Of a stretch of DNA of 64,000 nucleotides, positions 35,061 through 44,168 are shown one piece after another (the stretch's first letter is position 1; every line of letters starts with the position of its first letter). Origin of the DNA: Marinobacter pelagius (lineage in GTDB: Bacteria > Pseudomonadota > Gammaproteobacteria > Pseudomonadales > Oleiphilaceae). Location: assembly GCF_900114925.1 (NCBI RefSeq), contig NZ_FOUR01000001.1:372001-436000 (forward strand). Direction: 5' to 3'. Made by a program: the position numbers and the translations under genes. Under the pieces are notes generated by a model, which searched no databases, had not been told where the DNA came from, and saw nothing but the letters and a program-made list of their open reading frames with translations.

Positions 35061-36863
35061 CTAGAACGCCTCATCGGCCATGCTCAAAGCCGTCTCGTCG
35101 ACCGCATTCAGCAACTCAGCAGCACTCACCACACCCGGCAATTCATAACGGGCAAAATACTCGCAGGCCCTGAGCTTACCCTCGTAAAAGGCATTGTCCT
35201 GGCTATCCGAGCTTCCCAGACCCGCAACGGCCTTCAGCCCCTGTCGCAACCACAGCCAGCCCACCACCACCTGCCCGAAGGCATCCAGATACAGGGTGGC
35301 GTTAGCCAGGGCTTTTTCCTTGTCGCCACTGGCCTTGACTGCGTTAATGGCTTCGGTGGCGCCGGCCATCGCCCGTGCTGCCTGCTCAAGACGCTCGGCA
35401 CTCGCGGCCAGTCGAGAATGGGCACGGGCCTCACCAATGGTAGCCTCGATTCGATGCATCAACTCGCGGTAGAACCGGCCATCGGCCATGGAAACCTTCC
35501 GGCCCAGCAGGTCGAGGCCCTGGATTCCGTGGGTTCCCTCGTGAATCGGATTGAGCCGGTTATCCCGGTAGAACTGCTCCACCGGATACTCCCGGGTGTA
35601 GCCATAGCCGCCATGCACCTGGATGGCCAGGCTGTTGGCTTCCAGGCAATAGCGGGACGGCCAGGACTTGATGACCGGCGTCAGCAGGTCCAGCAGGCCG
35701 GCGGCCAGCTCACGCTTCTCGCCGGTTTCCGCAAACTTCTTCTCGTCCACCAGCATCGCGCCCTGCAGGCACAGGGCCAGGCCACCTTCCACGTAGGCCT
35801 TCTGGGCCAGCAGCATGCGCCGGATATCGGCGTGGCGGATCAGCGGTACCTGTGGGCTGGACGGATCCTTCTCGCCAATTGGTCGGCCCTGCCGCCGCTC
35901 CCGGGCGTACTCCAGGGCATGCAGGTAGCCAGTGTACCCCAGCATCACTGAACCCAGGCCAACCCCGATCCGGGCCTCGTTCATCATATGGAACATAGCG
36001 GCGAGGCCCTGGTGTGGCTTGCCCACCAGGTAGCCAACAGCACCCTGCTGCTCACCGAAGTTGAGCATGGTGGAAGTGGTGCCGCGATAGCCCATCTTGT
36101 GAATGAGGCCGGCCAGGGCGACATCATTACGCTCGCCCAGGGAACCGTCCTCGTTCACCAGGATTTTTGGCACCAGGAACAGGGAAATACCCTTCACCCC
36201 TGGCGGTGCGTCCGGCAAGCGGGCGAGCACCATGTGAATGATGTTTTCGCTCAGCTCGTGATCACCGCCGGAGATGTAGATCTTGTTGCCGAACAACCGG
36301 TAGCTGCCGTCTGGTTGGGGCTCGGCGCGAGTGCGGAGATCCCCCAGGGACGAACCGGCATGGGGTTCGGTCAGGCACATGGTGCCGAAGAACCGGCCTG
36401 CCAGCATGTGATCGGCGTAGCGGGTCTTCTGCTCCTCGCTGCCATGGGCCAGGATCAGGTTGGCGGCCGCGATGGTCAGGCCGGCGTAGCCCTGGGTGCC
36501 AACATTGGCGCCCTTGAGCAGGCCGACGCACATCTGCGCCACCGCTGCCGGCAGCTGCATGCCGCCCCGTTTGTAATTCTGGCTGGCTGCCATCAGGCCG
36601 GTACCCTTGAGCACGTCCAGGGCCTTGCGGACTTCCGGGCGCATCTCTACCCGGCCGTTTTCAAAGGTGGGTTCTTCCTCGTCCACCAGACGGGCGTGCG
36701 GTGCAAACTCCTCCGCCGCCACCTTCAGGGCCAGGTCCAGCGCCGCCTGCAGGGTCTCGCGATTATGCTCCGAGTACCGTTCAAACCGCAGCACCTGCTC
36801 CACGTCGTGCAGCTCATAGAGCTGGAACGCCAGATCCCGGGTGTTGATGATTTTCTGCTGCAT
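35061..36863 (-). CDS. Acyl-CoA dehydrogenase, long form with C-terminal extension
   Basis: 600 aa FAD enzyme of the long FadE-like group (acyl-CoA dehydrogenases with an extra C-terminal domain). Seen: TEPHAGSSLGDLRTRA (substrate/FAD loop), KIYISGGDHEL, QVHGGYGYTREYPVEQFYRDNR and HEGTHGIQGLDLLGRKV, with the catalytic Glu expected in the HEGTHGIQ segment. I chose ATG at 36863 (MQQKIINTRDLA) with GGGGGAG 8 nt upstream; the frame extends 22 codons further but without a better site. It follows the thiolase gene by 17 nt. It starts beta-oxidation of a fatty or alicyclic acyl-CoA. Confidence 0.88.
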   Translation of the reverse strand: MQQKIINTRDLAFQLYELHDVEQVLRFERYSEHNRETLQAALDLALKVAAEEFAPHARLVDEEEPTFENGRVEMRPEVRKALDVLKGTGLMAASQNYKRGGMQLPAAVAQMCVGLLKGANVGTQGYAGLTIAAANLILAHGSEEQKTRYADHMLAGRFFGTMCLTEPHAGSSLGDLRTRAEPQPDGSYRLFGNKIYISGGDHELSENIIHMVLARLPDAPPGVKGISLFLVPKILVNEDGSLGERNDVALAGLIHKMGYRGTTSTMLNFGEQQGAVGYLVGKPHQGLAAMFHMMNEARIGVGLGSVMLGYTGYLHALEYARERRQGRPIGEKDPSSPQVPLIRHADIRRMLLAQKAYVEGGLALCLQGAMLVDEKKFAETGEKRELAAGLLDLLTPVIKSWPSRYCLEANSLAIQVHGGYGYTREYPVEQFYRDNRLNPIHEGTHGIQGLDLLGRKVSMADGRFYRELMHRIEATIGEARAHSRLAASAERLEQAARAMAGATEAINAVKASGDKEKALANATLYLDAFGQVVVGWLWLRQGLKAVAGLGSSDSQDNAFYEGKLRACEYFARYELPGVVSAAELLNAVDETALSMADEAF

Positions 36864-36880
36864 GGCGACGCTCCCCCGGC

Positions 36881-38065
36881 TTACACCACTTCGAACAGAC
36901 CGGCAGCACCCTGGCCACCACCGATGCACATGGTGATTACCACGTATTTGGCACCGCGACGCTTGCCTTCAATCAGGGCATGGCCGGTCTGGCGAGAGCC
37001 GGTAACACCGAAAGGATGACCAATGGAGATGGAACCGCCATTCACATTCAGCTTCTCCATGGGAATGCCCAGGCGATCACGGCAATACACTACCTGGGAC
37101 GCAAACGCTTCGTTGAGCTCCCACAGGTCAATATCGTCCATTTTCAGGCCGGCACGCTCAAGCAGACGGGGAATGGCGAAGACCGGACCAATGCCCATCT
37201 CGTCGGGCTCGCAGCCGGCCACGGCGAAACCACGGAAGATCCCCATGGGCTCAATGTTGTGCTTCTCGGCGTAGGTGCTGTTCATGACGGTACAGACCGA
37301 CGCGCCATCAGACAGCTGGCTGGCGTTACCGGCGGTGATGAACTGCTCCGGGCCACGCACGGGTTCCAGGCTAGCAAGGCCCTCGAGGGTGGTATTCGGA
37401 CGGTTGCACTCGTCACGATCCAGAGTCACCTGCTTTTCGCTAACCTCGCCGGTTTCCTTGTCTTTCACCAGCATGGTGGTGTCAAACGGCACGATTTCAT
37501 CGTCGAACTTGCCGGCTTGCTGGGCGGCCGCTGTACGCTGCTGGGAGATCAGGGAGTATTCGTCCTGGGACTCGCGGCTGACGTTGTAGCGCTTGGCCAC
37601 GATATCCGCCGTCTCGATCATGGACAGGTAAAGCTCGGGCTTGTGCTTCATCAGCCATTCATTGGTGGCATGGAAGCTGTTGATCTTGTCGTTCTGCACC
37701 AGGGAGATGGACTCGACGCCACCGGCAACCATGGCCGGCACCTTCTCGGACACAACGCGCTGGGCGGCAAGGGCAATGGACTGCAAACCGGAACTGCAGA
37801 AACGGTTAATGGAAAAACCGGCGGTGGTCACCGGAAGGCCGGCGCGAATGGCCGCCAAGCGGGCGATATTCCGGCCCTGGGCACCTTCCTGGAAAGCAGC
37901 ACCCATGATGACATCTTCAACGATGGCCGGATCAATGCCGGCCCGCTCGACCGCGTGCTTGATGACATGGCCGGCCATGTCCACGCTGTGGGTGTTGTTC
38001 AGGGAGCCCCGGTAGGATTTGCCAAGGCCGGTGCGGGCGGTGGAAACGATGACTGCTTCGGACAT
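36881..38065 (-). CDS. Acetyl-CoA C-acyltransferase (thiolase)
   Basis: 394 aa. The acyl-forming Cys lies in [17 protein letters not shown], the His in [20 protein letters not shown] and the second Cys in [15 protein letters not shown]. It cleaves 3-ketoacyl-CoA to acetyl-CoA and a shortened acyl-CoA. Start ATG at 38065 with CGGAGAA upstream. It sits between the acyl-CoA dehydrogenase gene and the FadB-type gene; the third palindromic cluster separates it from the latter. Confidence 0.92.
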   Translation of the reverse strand: MSEAVIVSTARTGLGKSYRGSLNNTHSVDMAGHVIKHAVERAGIDPAIVEDVIMGAAFQEGAQGRNIARLAAIRAGLPVTTAGFSINRFCSSGLQSIALAAQRVVSEKVPAMVAGGVESISLVQNDKINSFHATNEWLMKHKPELYLSMIETADIVAKRYNVSRESQDEYSLISQQRTAAAQQAGKFDDEIVPFDTTMLVKDKETGEVSEKQVTLDRDECNRPNTTLEGLASLEPVRGPEQFITAGNASQLSDGASVCTVMNSTYAEKHNIEPMGIFRGFAVAGCEPDEMGIGPVFAIPRLLERAGLKMDDIDLWELNEAFASQVVYCRDRLGIPMEKLNVNGGSISIGHPFGVTGSRQTGHALIEGKRRGAKYVVITMCIGGGQGAAGLFEVV

Positions 38066-38085
38066 GATTATTCTCCGGTAAAGAT

Positions 38086-38180
38086 GGGGTCAGATGAACG
38101 CTTTCATCTGACCCCGTTTTCATGAAATTCCAGGGACGAGGCGTGAACCTGGGGTCAGAAGAAAGCCTTCTTCTGACCCC
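38086..38180. repeat. Palindromic repeat cluster 3 (two copies)
   Basis: Copies at 38086-38115 (T-type) and 38151-38180 (A-type with a single centre change). The linker between them resembles the linker between copies two and three of cluster 1 (GTTTTCA, ATTCC, GGCGTGAA), so the duplicated unit is longer than the palindrome. Confidence 0.9.
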
Positions 38181-38206
38181 GTCTTGGAGCCCACCCCGAC
38201 CCAAAT

Positions 38207-40300
38207 TCAAAGATCGCCGAACGCCTTGCCTTCGCTGACCAACTTCTCCAGCAACGCCGCCGGCTGCCACTGCTCACCACCGACGGTGTCCTGGTACTTC
38301 TTCACGGCCGCCAGAATATTGTCCAGACCTTCCTGATCGGCCCAGAACATCGGGCCACCACGGTAGGCCGGGAAGCCGTAGCCGTAGATCCAGACAATGT
38401 CGATGTCGATGGGACGGTCGGCGATGCCCTCTTCCAGGATCTTGGCGCCTTCGTTGATCATCACGTACATGCAGCGCTCAAGGATTTCCTGGTCGCTGAT
38501 CTCACGCGGGGTAATGCCCTGCTCCTTGCGGAACTCCTCGATCAGCTGCTCCACTTCGGGATCCGGAATCGGCTTGCGGCTGCCTTCCTCATATTTGTAG
38601 ACACCCGCCTGGGTCTTCTGGCCAAGACGGCCCTGTTCGGCAAGCTTGTCCATCCAGCTGGCCGGGATGTCCTCGCCGGCCTTACGACGCTCCTCGCGGA
38701 TGCGGTAGCCGACATCGATACCCGCCAGGTCGGACATGGCGAACTGCCCCATGGGGAAGCCCAGGTCGGTCAGGACCTTGTCAACCTGCTGCGGCGTGGC
38801 GCCCTCGTCCACCAGGGACATGGCCTCGGTGCCGCGCTTGTGCAGCATCCGGTTACCGACAAAGCCGTAGCAGTTGCCGACCATAACACCCACTTTCTTG
38901 ATCTTCTTGGCGACCGCCATGACCGTGGCCTTCACTTCGTCGGAGGTCTTGGTGCCACGCACGTTTTCCAGCAGCTTCATGACATTGGCCGGGCTGAAGA
39001 AGTGCATGCCCACCACGTCTTCCGGACGCCTGGTGGCGGAAGCGATTTCGTCGATGTCCAGGGTGGAGGTGTTGGAAGCCAGGATGGCGCCCGGTTTGCA
39101 GACCTCATCCAGCTTGGCAAAAATCTCCTTCTTGATGGCCATGTTCTCGAATACGGCCTCGATCACCAGGTCAACGTCCCGGAAATCGTCGTAGGTCAGA
39201 CTCGGAGTGATCAGGGCCATGCGCTGCTCCACCTGCTCCTGGGTGAGCTTGCCTTTCTTGGCGGAGTTCTCGTAGTTGCGGCGGATGATGGCCAGGCCCT
39301 TGTCCAGCGCTTCCTGCTTCACCTCAACGATGGTGACCGGAATGCCCACGTTGGCGAAGTTCATGGCGATACCGCCACCCATGGTGCCGGCACCGATGAT
39401 ACCCACGCTCTTCACGTCACGGACCGGGGTGTCCTTGGCCAGGCCCTTGACCTTGGAAGCCTCGCGCTCACCAAAGAACGAGTGGATCAGACCCGCGCGC
39501 TGGGGCGACTCCATGCATTCCATGAACAGCTCCCGCTCGCGCTTCATGCCTTCCTCGAACGGCAGGTTGAACGCGGCTTCCACGGCATCGACACACTTGA
39601 ACGGGGAGAACAGACCGCGAGCCCGCTTCTTCAGCCCTTCCCGGAACTGATCGAAGACATCAGTGCCCTTCTCGGCCTCGATCTTGTCGGTGATGTCACG
39701 CACCCGGCGCACCGGCTTGCCTTCATCCGCAATCTTTTGAGCAAAGGCCAGACCCACGGCACGGATGTCGTCGCCATCCTCCACGGCATCGACAATACCC
39801 AGCTCCAGAGCGTCCCGGGCACCGACGAACTCACCGGTGGTAATCATCTCCAGTGCCTTCTGGGCACCGGTCAGACGAGGCAGCCGCTGGGTACCACCAG
39901 CGCCCGGCAGCAGGCCGAGCTTCACTTCCGGCAGCCCCACCTTGGCGCTGCTCAGGGCCACCCGGTAATGGCAGCTCAGCGCGGTTTCCAGGCCGCCACC
40001 CAGAGCGGTGCCATGAATCGCGGCGACCAGGGGCTTGTCACTGTTTTCATAGGTATTCACGACCGTGGGCAGGGTCGGGTCCTGCATCGGCTTGCCGAAT
40101 TCCCGGATGTCGGCGCCGGCAATAAAGGTGCGACCTTCGCACACCAGCAGCAGTACCTTGGCGTCTGTGTCCTTCTGGCCTTGCTCCAGGGCTGCAAGCA
40201 GACCCGAGCGAACAGCGTGGCCGAGGGCATTGACCGGCGGATAGTTCACGGTAATAACGCCGATATTGCCTTCCCGGTTATAGCTAACGACCTCAGACAT
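38207..40300 (-). CDS. Multifunctional enoyl-CoA hydratase/3-hydroxyacyl-CoA dehydrogenase
   Basis: 697 aa FadB/FadJ-like (MFE1-type) protein. Residues 1 to about 190 are crotonase fold with the oxyanion segments RTFIAGADIREF and HGTALGGGLETALS. From about residue 300 the NAD-binding domain begins (VGIIGAGTMGGGIAMNFAN), followed by FFSPANVMKLLE (catalytic His in GMHFFSPAN) and a C-terminal dimer domain repeated once. It performs hydration and dehydrogenation between the acyl-CoA dehydrogenase and thiolase steps. AGGAGA lies just before the ATG. It is probably the first gene of the minus-strand run. Confidence 0.92.
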   Translation of the reverse strand: MSEVVSYNREGNIGVITVNYPPVNALGHAVRSGLLAALEQGQKDTDAKVLLLVCEGRTFIAGADIREFGKPMQDPTLPTVVNTYENSDKPLVAAIHGTALGGGLETALSCHYRVALSSAKVGLPEVKLGLLPGAGGTQRLPRLTGAQKALEMITTGEFVGARDALELGIVDAVEDGDDIRAVGLAFAQKIADEGKPVRRVRDITDKIEAEKGTDVFDQFREGLKKRARGLFSPFKCVDAVEAAFNLPFEEGMKRERELFMECMESPQRAGLIHSFFGEREASKVKGLAKDTPVRDVKSVGIIGAGTMGGGIAMNFANVGIPVTIVEVKQEALDKGLAIIRRNYENSAKKGKLTQEQVEQRMALITPSLTYDDFRDVDLVIEAVFENMAIKKEIFAKLDEVCKPGAILASNTSTLDIDEIASATRRPEDVVGMHFFSPANVMKLLENVRGTKTSDEVKATVMAVAKKIKKVGVMVGNCYGFVGNRMLHKRGTEAMSLVDEGATPQQVDKVLTDLGFPMGQFAMSDLAGIDVGYRIREERRKAGEDIPASWMDKLAEQGRLGQKTQAGVYKYEEGSRKPIPDPEVEQLIEEFRKEQGITPREISDQEILERCMYVMINEGAKILEEGIADRPIDIDIVWIYGYGFPAYRGGPMFWADQEGLDNILAAVKKYQDTVGGEQWQPAALLEKLVSEGKAFGDL

Positions 40301-40403
40301 ATTCTCTCCTCGCCTTAATTGAAATGAGATTTTAACTAGCGAAACATGCGTACGATTTAATACAAGTTTCTGGTTGGTTTCAACCGTCCATTAAACTACA
40401 GAC

Positions 40404-40434
40404 ACAAAAAAACCGCAGAATTTCCTCTGCGGTT
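40404..40434 (-). terminator. Intrinsic terminator downstream of the iclR-type gene
   Basis: Stem AACCGCAGA (40411-40419) and TCTGCGGTT (40426-40434) with a 6-nt loop. On the minus strand a run of seven U residues follows (complement of 40406-40412). It ends transcripts coming from the IclR-type gene and from the hairpin element at 40454-40564. Confidence 0.85.
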
Positions 40435-40453
40435 CTTTGATTGGGAGTTCGTC

Positions 40454-40564
40454 GGGAGGCAGCGAGTAGGTCCTTCCGAAACACGCTGTGAATACGTCCA
40501 TGTACGCTCTGCTCCGCCATCCCTGGCTCCGCAAGGTTTCGGAAGGACCTACTCACCGCCTCCC
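40454..40564 (-). repeat. Long hairpin element, copy 1
   Basis: A 19-bp perfect stem (40464-40482 with 40536-40554) extended by a 3x3 internal loop and 7 more pairs (40454-40460 with 40558-40564) closes a 53-nt loop. On the minus strand the loop contains TGCGGAGCCA, GGATGGCGGAGC, AGCGT, GGACGT and AGCGT, shared in the same order with the element at 55197-55310. It lies 22 nt after the IclR-type stop codon and 19 nt before a terminator. Confidence 0.85.
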
Positions 40565-40586
40565 TTCGCGACCTCGCAGTCGTTCA

Positions 40587-41411
40587 TCAAACGCCCAGTG
40601 ATTCGATATCACCCGCCAGCATCGCCAGCTGGTGGGCAATGGAGCCACGGAGTTTTTCAGCAGATACCAGGTAGGAGGGCGCGGCACAGGTCAGGGCCAT
40701 AATGGTGCCATCCTGCAGGTGGATGGGAACGCCCGCGGAGTTGATGTTGCGGTCCCACTCGCCCAGGGACAGACAGAAGCCGTGCTCCTTGTAATCCTTC
40801 ATGGCCTGTTCCAGACCTTCTTTCTTTTCCGGCCAGGCTTCCCCGTACTTATCAGCCATGGCCTCATCGATCATAGTACGGGCCTTGTCGCTGATGGCGC
40901 AGTAGTAGGCGCGGCCGGCGGAGGTGGTGGCCATGGGCAGTTTCAGGCCGATCTCCATACGCAGCAGGGACGCTTCCGGCGGCAACCGGTTTTCCACGTA
41001 GATCATGTGCAGGCGGTCCCGGCACGTCAGGCCCACGGACATGTTGGTCTGGCGGGCAAACTCGTCCATGTAGGGCTTGGCCAGCTGACGCACCTTGAGG
41101 TTGGACACGTAGGCGTAACCCAACGCCAGCACCCCGGAGCTGAGCTGGTATTTCTCCAGCTGGGTGTTATAGCTCAGGTAACCGAGTTTGGTCAGCGTGT
41201 AGGTCATCCGGGACACGGTCGGCTTGGGCAGGCCGGTGATGCGGGCAATATCCTGATTACCCAGGATAACCGAACCCTGGCTGAACGCGCGGAGCACATC
41301 CAGGCCACGGGACAGCGCCTCGACAAACTTGCGGTCCTTTTCCGGCTTGACCGGCTCACCGTCACCGGATGCCACTCTCAGTTCCGGTGAATTTTGTTTT
41401 GTTCTTGCCAT
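40587..41411 (-). CDS. IclR-type transcriptional regulator
   Basis: 274 aa. The N-terminal winged helix shows SRGLDVLRAFSQ, NQDIARITGLPKPTVSRMTYTLTKLGYL. The C-terminal IclR effector domain has YVENRLPPEASLLRMEIGLKLPM, TSAGRAYYCAI and INSAGVPIHLQDG. It probably controls the acyl-CoA catabolic genes on either side; an inverted TGAAAC/GTTTCA repeat lies in its own upstream region and GTTTCG/CGAAAC lies before the glutaryl-CoA dehydrogenase gene. GGAGGAC precedes the ATG. The effector is unknown. Confidence 0.88.
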   Translation of the reverse strand: MARTKQNSPELRVASGDGEPVKPEKDRKFVEALSRGLDVLRAFSQGSVILGNQDIARITGLPKPTVSRMTYTLTKLGYLSYNTQLEKYQLSSGVLALGYAYVSNLKVRQLAKPYMDEFARQTNMSVGLTCRDRLHMIYVENRLPPEASLLRMEIGLKLPMATTSAGRAYYCAISDKARTMIDEAMADKYGEAWPEKKEGLEQAMKDYKEHGFCLSLGEWDRNINSAGVPIHLQDGTIMALTCAAPSYLVSAEKLRGSIAHQLAMLAGDIESLGV

Positions 41412-41544
41412 AGTGGGACGTCCTCCAACCGCGTCGCCTGCTCCGGTGTCCGGGGTATCAATCTGACGAATGACTAAAGATGCGCCATTTTAATCGCTGA
41501 GCAAATCAAGTACCAGAAAGTCTTTTCAAAACCCGTGCCAAATA

Positions 41545-41569
41545 TGAAACACTCTCCGGTAATGTTTCA
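41545..41569. promoter_or_regulatory. Inverted repeat, candidate IclR-type operator
   Basis: TGAAAC-N13-GTTTCA in the 275-nt divergent gap between the IclR-type gene and the 2-hydroxyacid dehydrogenase gene. The arms match the arms of the repeat at 44083-44099 in sequence (GTTTC/GAAAC) but are in opposite order and spacing. The rest of the gap is AT-rich without further recognisable structure. Confidence 0.4.
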
Positions 41570-41686
41570 AAACAAAACTCGCAGGGCGATACCCGATACC
41601 GCCTTTACCCGATTTGCTCGATATCTTATTCTGCATTGCAAAACAAAATAGCAGTGTAAATTGCCAGTTACGACCCCGGAGGCGAA

Positions 41687-42616
41687 ATGAAGGTTCTATT
41701 TGTCGCAGGTGACCCCAAGCCGGAACGTTGGACAGTTCCCATCAAGGAGCTGCTGCCGGAGGCGGAGGTTCACGTCTGGGATCCCGACGGTCCCGCGATC
41801 GATGCCGACTACGCCATCGTCTGGCAGCCACCCGCGAAACTGTTCGAGCGGGAGAAGAAGCTCAAGGCAGTGTTCAACCTCGGTGCCGGTATCGACGGGT
41901 TGCTGAAAGTACCCAACCTGCCCGAAGACCTGACCGTGGTGCGCCTGGAAGACGCCGGCATGTCGGTGCAGATGGCCGAATACGTGCTGCACCAGTTGCT
42001 GGAAGCCAGCCGCGGGATGGAAACCTACCGGGAGCAGCAGCGCCAGGGCATCTGGAAGATTCATCGCCCGATCAAGCGCAGCGAATGGCCCGTGGGTGTC
42101 ATGGGGCTCGGGCATATCGGCAAGCGCGTGGCGCGTACCCTGGCGGACCTGGACTACCGGGTAAATGGCTGGGCCCGGAGTGAGCACGACCTCGACGGTG
42201 TCCGCACCTATGCCGGTGCGGACGAGCTCGGCGAATTCCTGAAATCCACCCGGGTTCTGGTCAACACCCTGCCCCTGACCGATGAAACCCGGGACATCAT
42301 CGACTATGAACTGCTGAGCCAGTTGCAGCCCGGCGCGGTGCTGATCAACGTCGGCCGGGGCGAACACCTGGTCGAGGACGACCTGCTGAAAGTCCTTGAC
42401 GAGGGCAAGCTGGTCCGGGCCTCCCTGGATGTGTTCCGCAAGGAACCGCTGCCTGAGGGGCATCCGTTCTGGCAGCGCAATGAAATCACCATCACACCGC
42501 ACATCTCCGCCAGAACACTTCGGGATGCCACCCTGGAACAGATCACCGGCAAGATCCGGGATCACGCCCGGGGCCTGACCATTACCGGCATCGTCGATAC
42601 CAGTCGCGGTTACTGA
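41687..42616 (+). CDS. ghrA: 2-hydroxyacid dehydrogenase, glyoxylate/hydroxypyruvate reductase A-like
   Basis: 309 aa NAD(P)H-dependent reductase. Rossmann motif VGVMGLGHIGKRVARTL; NTLPLTDETRDII; catalytic Arg region LINVGRGEHLVEDDLL; DVFRKEPLPEGHPFW; and ITPHISA with the catalytic His. The size and the EGHPFW segment match GhrA. It reduces glyoxylate or hydroxypyruvate, which fits with the hydroxypyruvate isomerase and tartronate semialdehyde reductase genes at 53-55 kb. GGAGG is placed 5 nt before the ATG. Confidence 0.82.
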   Translation: MKVLFVAGDPKPERWTVPIKELLPEAEVHVWDPDGPAIDADYAIVWQPPAKLFEREKKLKAVFNLGAGIDGLLKVPNLPEDLTVVRLEDAGMSVQMAEYVLHQLLEASRGMETYREQQRQGIWKIHRPIKRSEWPVGVMGLGHIGKRVARTLADLDYRVNGWARSEHDLDGVRTYAGADELGEFLKSTRVLVNTLPLTDETRDIIDYELLSQLQPGAVLINVGRGEHLVEDDLLKVLDEGKLVRASLDVFRKEPLPEGHPFWQRNEITITPHISARTLRDATLEQITGKIRDHARGLTITGIVDTSRGY

Positions 42617-42635
42617 CCCGGGCGGCCGGCACCGA

Positions 42636-43997
42636 TCACCCCACGGTCGGTGCCAGCCAGGCCACCAGAGCCGTCAGCACCAGCAGCAGGGGGATGGCGA
42701 TCAACACGAACCGCCCATTCCAGCGAAACGCCACCACCCACCGGGATACCTGGCCAAACCGGGAAAGCAGCATCACCGAGGGACCAAAGGGCGAGAGCAT
42801 CATGGCCAGGGAAAAGCCGATCACCAGGGCCACGGCCACCGGCAACGGATTCATCCCGCCAGCCACCAGTTCCGGCAGCAATCCGGCCTGAACACTCAGT
42901 ACGGTGATCGGAATGACCCCGATCATGGAGAACATGGGCATCATCAGCATACCCAGCACCGCCAGCAGGAAAACACCGCTACCGCCCTGGAGCAGGCCGG
43001 CAAGCGCATCGGCGGGAATCACGGCTGACAAGGCCACCCCGAGAATGGCCGAGGCGGCAAAAATGGCCATTTCGTTGTTCATGGTCCATACCTGCTCCGC
43101 ACCCTCCCGCAGAACCGGTACCAACTTCCACTCCTGCGCGAGCATGTAAAGCACGGTCACGGAGGGTACCGTCAGCATGGCTGCCACCGATACCTTGAGG
43201 CCGGTACTCGCCACCAGAGCTGCCATCACCGCAAAGACCACCAGAATGAGCACCAGCAAACGCCCTGTGCCCGCCGGCCAACCCTCGAGGGCCATTCGTT
43301 CACTGCTGACCCTGCGGAACCGGCGCTGCTCCAGTACCCAGCCAACGGCCACCAGTACCAGCGCGGCAACCACTCCGAAGGGCAACAACAGTGACCAGCT
43401 CAGCTGGGGCAGCTCACGGGTAAGGATAGCCACCGCCACACTGGTCGGCGCCACCAGGGGCACCAGGGCAAAGCCCCGGAGGGCGCTGATCAGAACGCTG
43501 CGCAACCACTGCAAACGTGATTCACCGGTAATGCCACGCTCACGCAGGGTTTCCGAGAGCGTGCCACAGAGCAGGCTCATCATGCCGAAACTCAGCACCG
43601 AGGCGATGCCGCAGCTGACCAGGGCGTATTTCGGATACAGCCAGCCTGGCCGGCCGCCGAGCAGCACATCGTGGATCCGGCGCAACACCTCGAATCGGCG
43701 CACCAGGCACTGCATCATGCCCAGGCTGCCGAGGAACGCCGAATAGAACGCGGCATCCGAGGCTGCTTTCATCAGCTGATCCGTTGCCAGCGTGCCATAG
43801 CCGGCGAGTCCTCCCAGTACCGCAAGGGACAGTAACAGCAGCATGCGGGCATAGCCCTGCAGACGCCCCGCCCCGATCAGGAAGGCAGCCACAAAGATGC
43901 CGCCGGCAAACGCGCTCAACTCGCGGTTGCCGAGGCAGATGGCGACCAGCTCGGTCAGCACCGCCAGCGATACCAGCCATTGCAGAATCGTGTTCAT
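42636..43997 (-). CDS. Multi-spanning membrane transporter, unassigned
   Basis: 453 aa with about 11-12 hydrophobic helices and few loops. Segments such as SMIGVIPITVLSVQAGLL, GFSLAMMLSPFGPSVMLLSRF and ALVPLVAPTSVAVAILTREL look like the paired helix-hairpin regions of ion-transporter-superfamily carriers (DctM/ArsB/TRAP-large-subunit type), but I cannot name the family. It is divergent from the glutaryl-CoA dehydrogenase operon and shares its regulatory gap, suggesting import of the acid degraded there. GGGG is 5 nt before the ATG. Confidence 0.7.
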   Translation of the reverse strand: MNTILQWLVSLAVLTELVAICLGNRELSAFAGGIFVAAFLIGAGRLQGYARMLLLLSLAVLGGLAGYGTLATDQLMKAASDAAFYSAFLGSLGMMQCLVRRFEVLRRIHDVLLGGRPGWLYPKYALVSCGIASVLSFGMMSLLCGTLSETLRERGITGESRLQWLRSVLISALRGFALVPLVAPTSVAVAILTRELPQLSWSLLLPFGVVAALVLVAVGWVLEQRRFRRVSSERMALEGWPAGTGRLLVLILVVFAVMAALVASTGLKVSVAAMLTVPSVTVLYMLAQEWKLVPVLREGAEQVWTMNNEMAIFAASAILGVALSAVIPADALAGLLQGGSGVFLLAVLGMLMMPMFSMIGVIPITVLSVQAGLLPELVAGGMNPLPVAVALVIGFSLAMMLSPFGPSVMLLSRFGQVSRWVVAFRWNGRFVLIAIPLLLVLTALVAWLAPTVG

Positions 43998-44082
43998 AGT
44001 CGCCCCGACCAGCGACGATTGATCACTGCTTGCATTTCCATAATACCCGGATTAGTCTTTTGCCATTCATTTACAAAACTGT

Positions 44083-44099
44083 GTTTCGCTAAACGAAAC
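44083..44099. promoter_or_regulatory. Inverted repeat, candidate operator of divergent catabolic promoters
   Basis: GTTTCG-CTAAA-CGAAAC, a perfect 6-bp inverted repeat with 5-nt spacer, in the 171-nt gap between the membrane transporter gene and the glutaryl-CoA dehydrogenase gene. IclR-type proteins often bind short palindromes of this kind. The regulator assignment is inferred from proximity. Confidence 0.5.
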
Positions 44100-44168
44100 T
44101 ATATTAACACACAACGCCGGGAAATCTCATGATCGGGCTTCCCGCTCATTGCCTGCAGGAGAATACGA

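Noticed and set aside
38840-40318. 492-codon plus-strand frame opposite the FadB-type gene
   Set aside because: Antisense shadow of a confidently identified enzyme.
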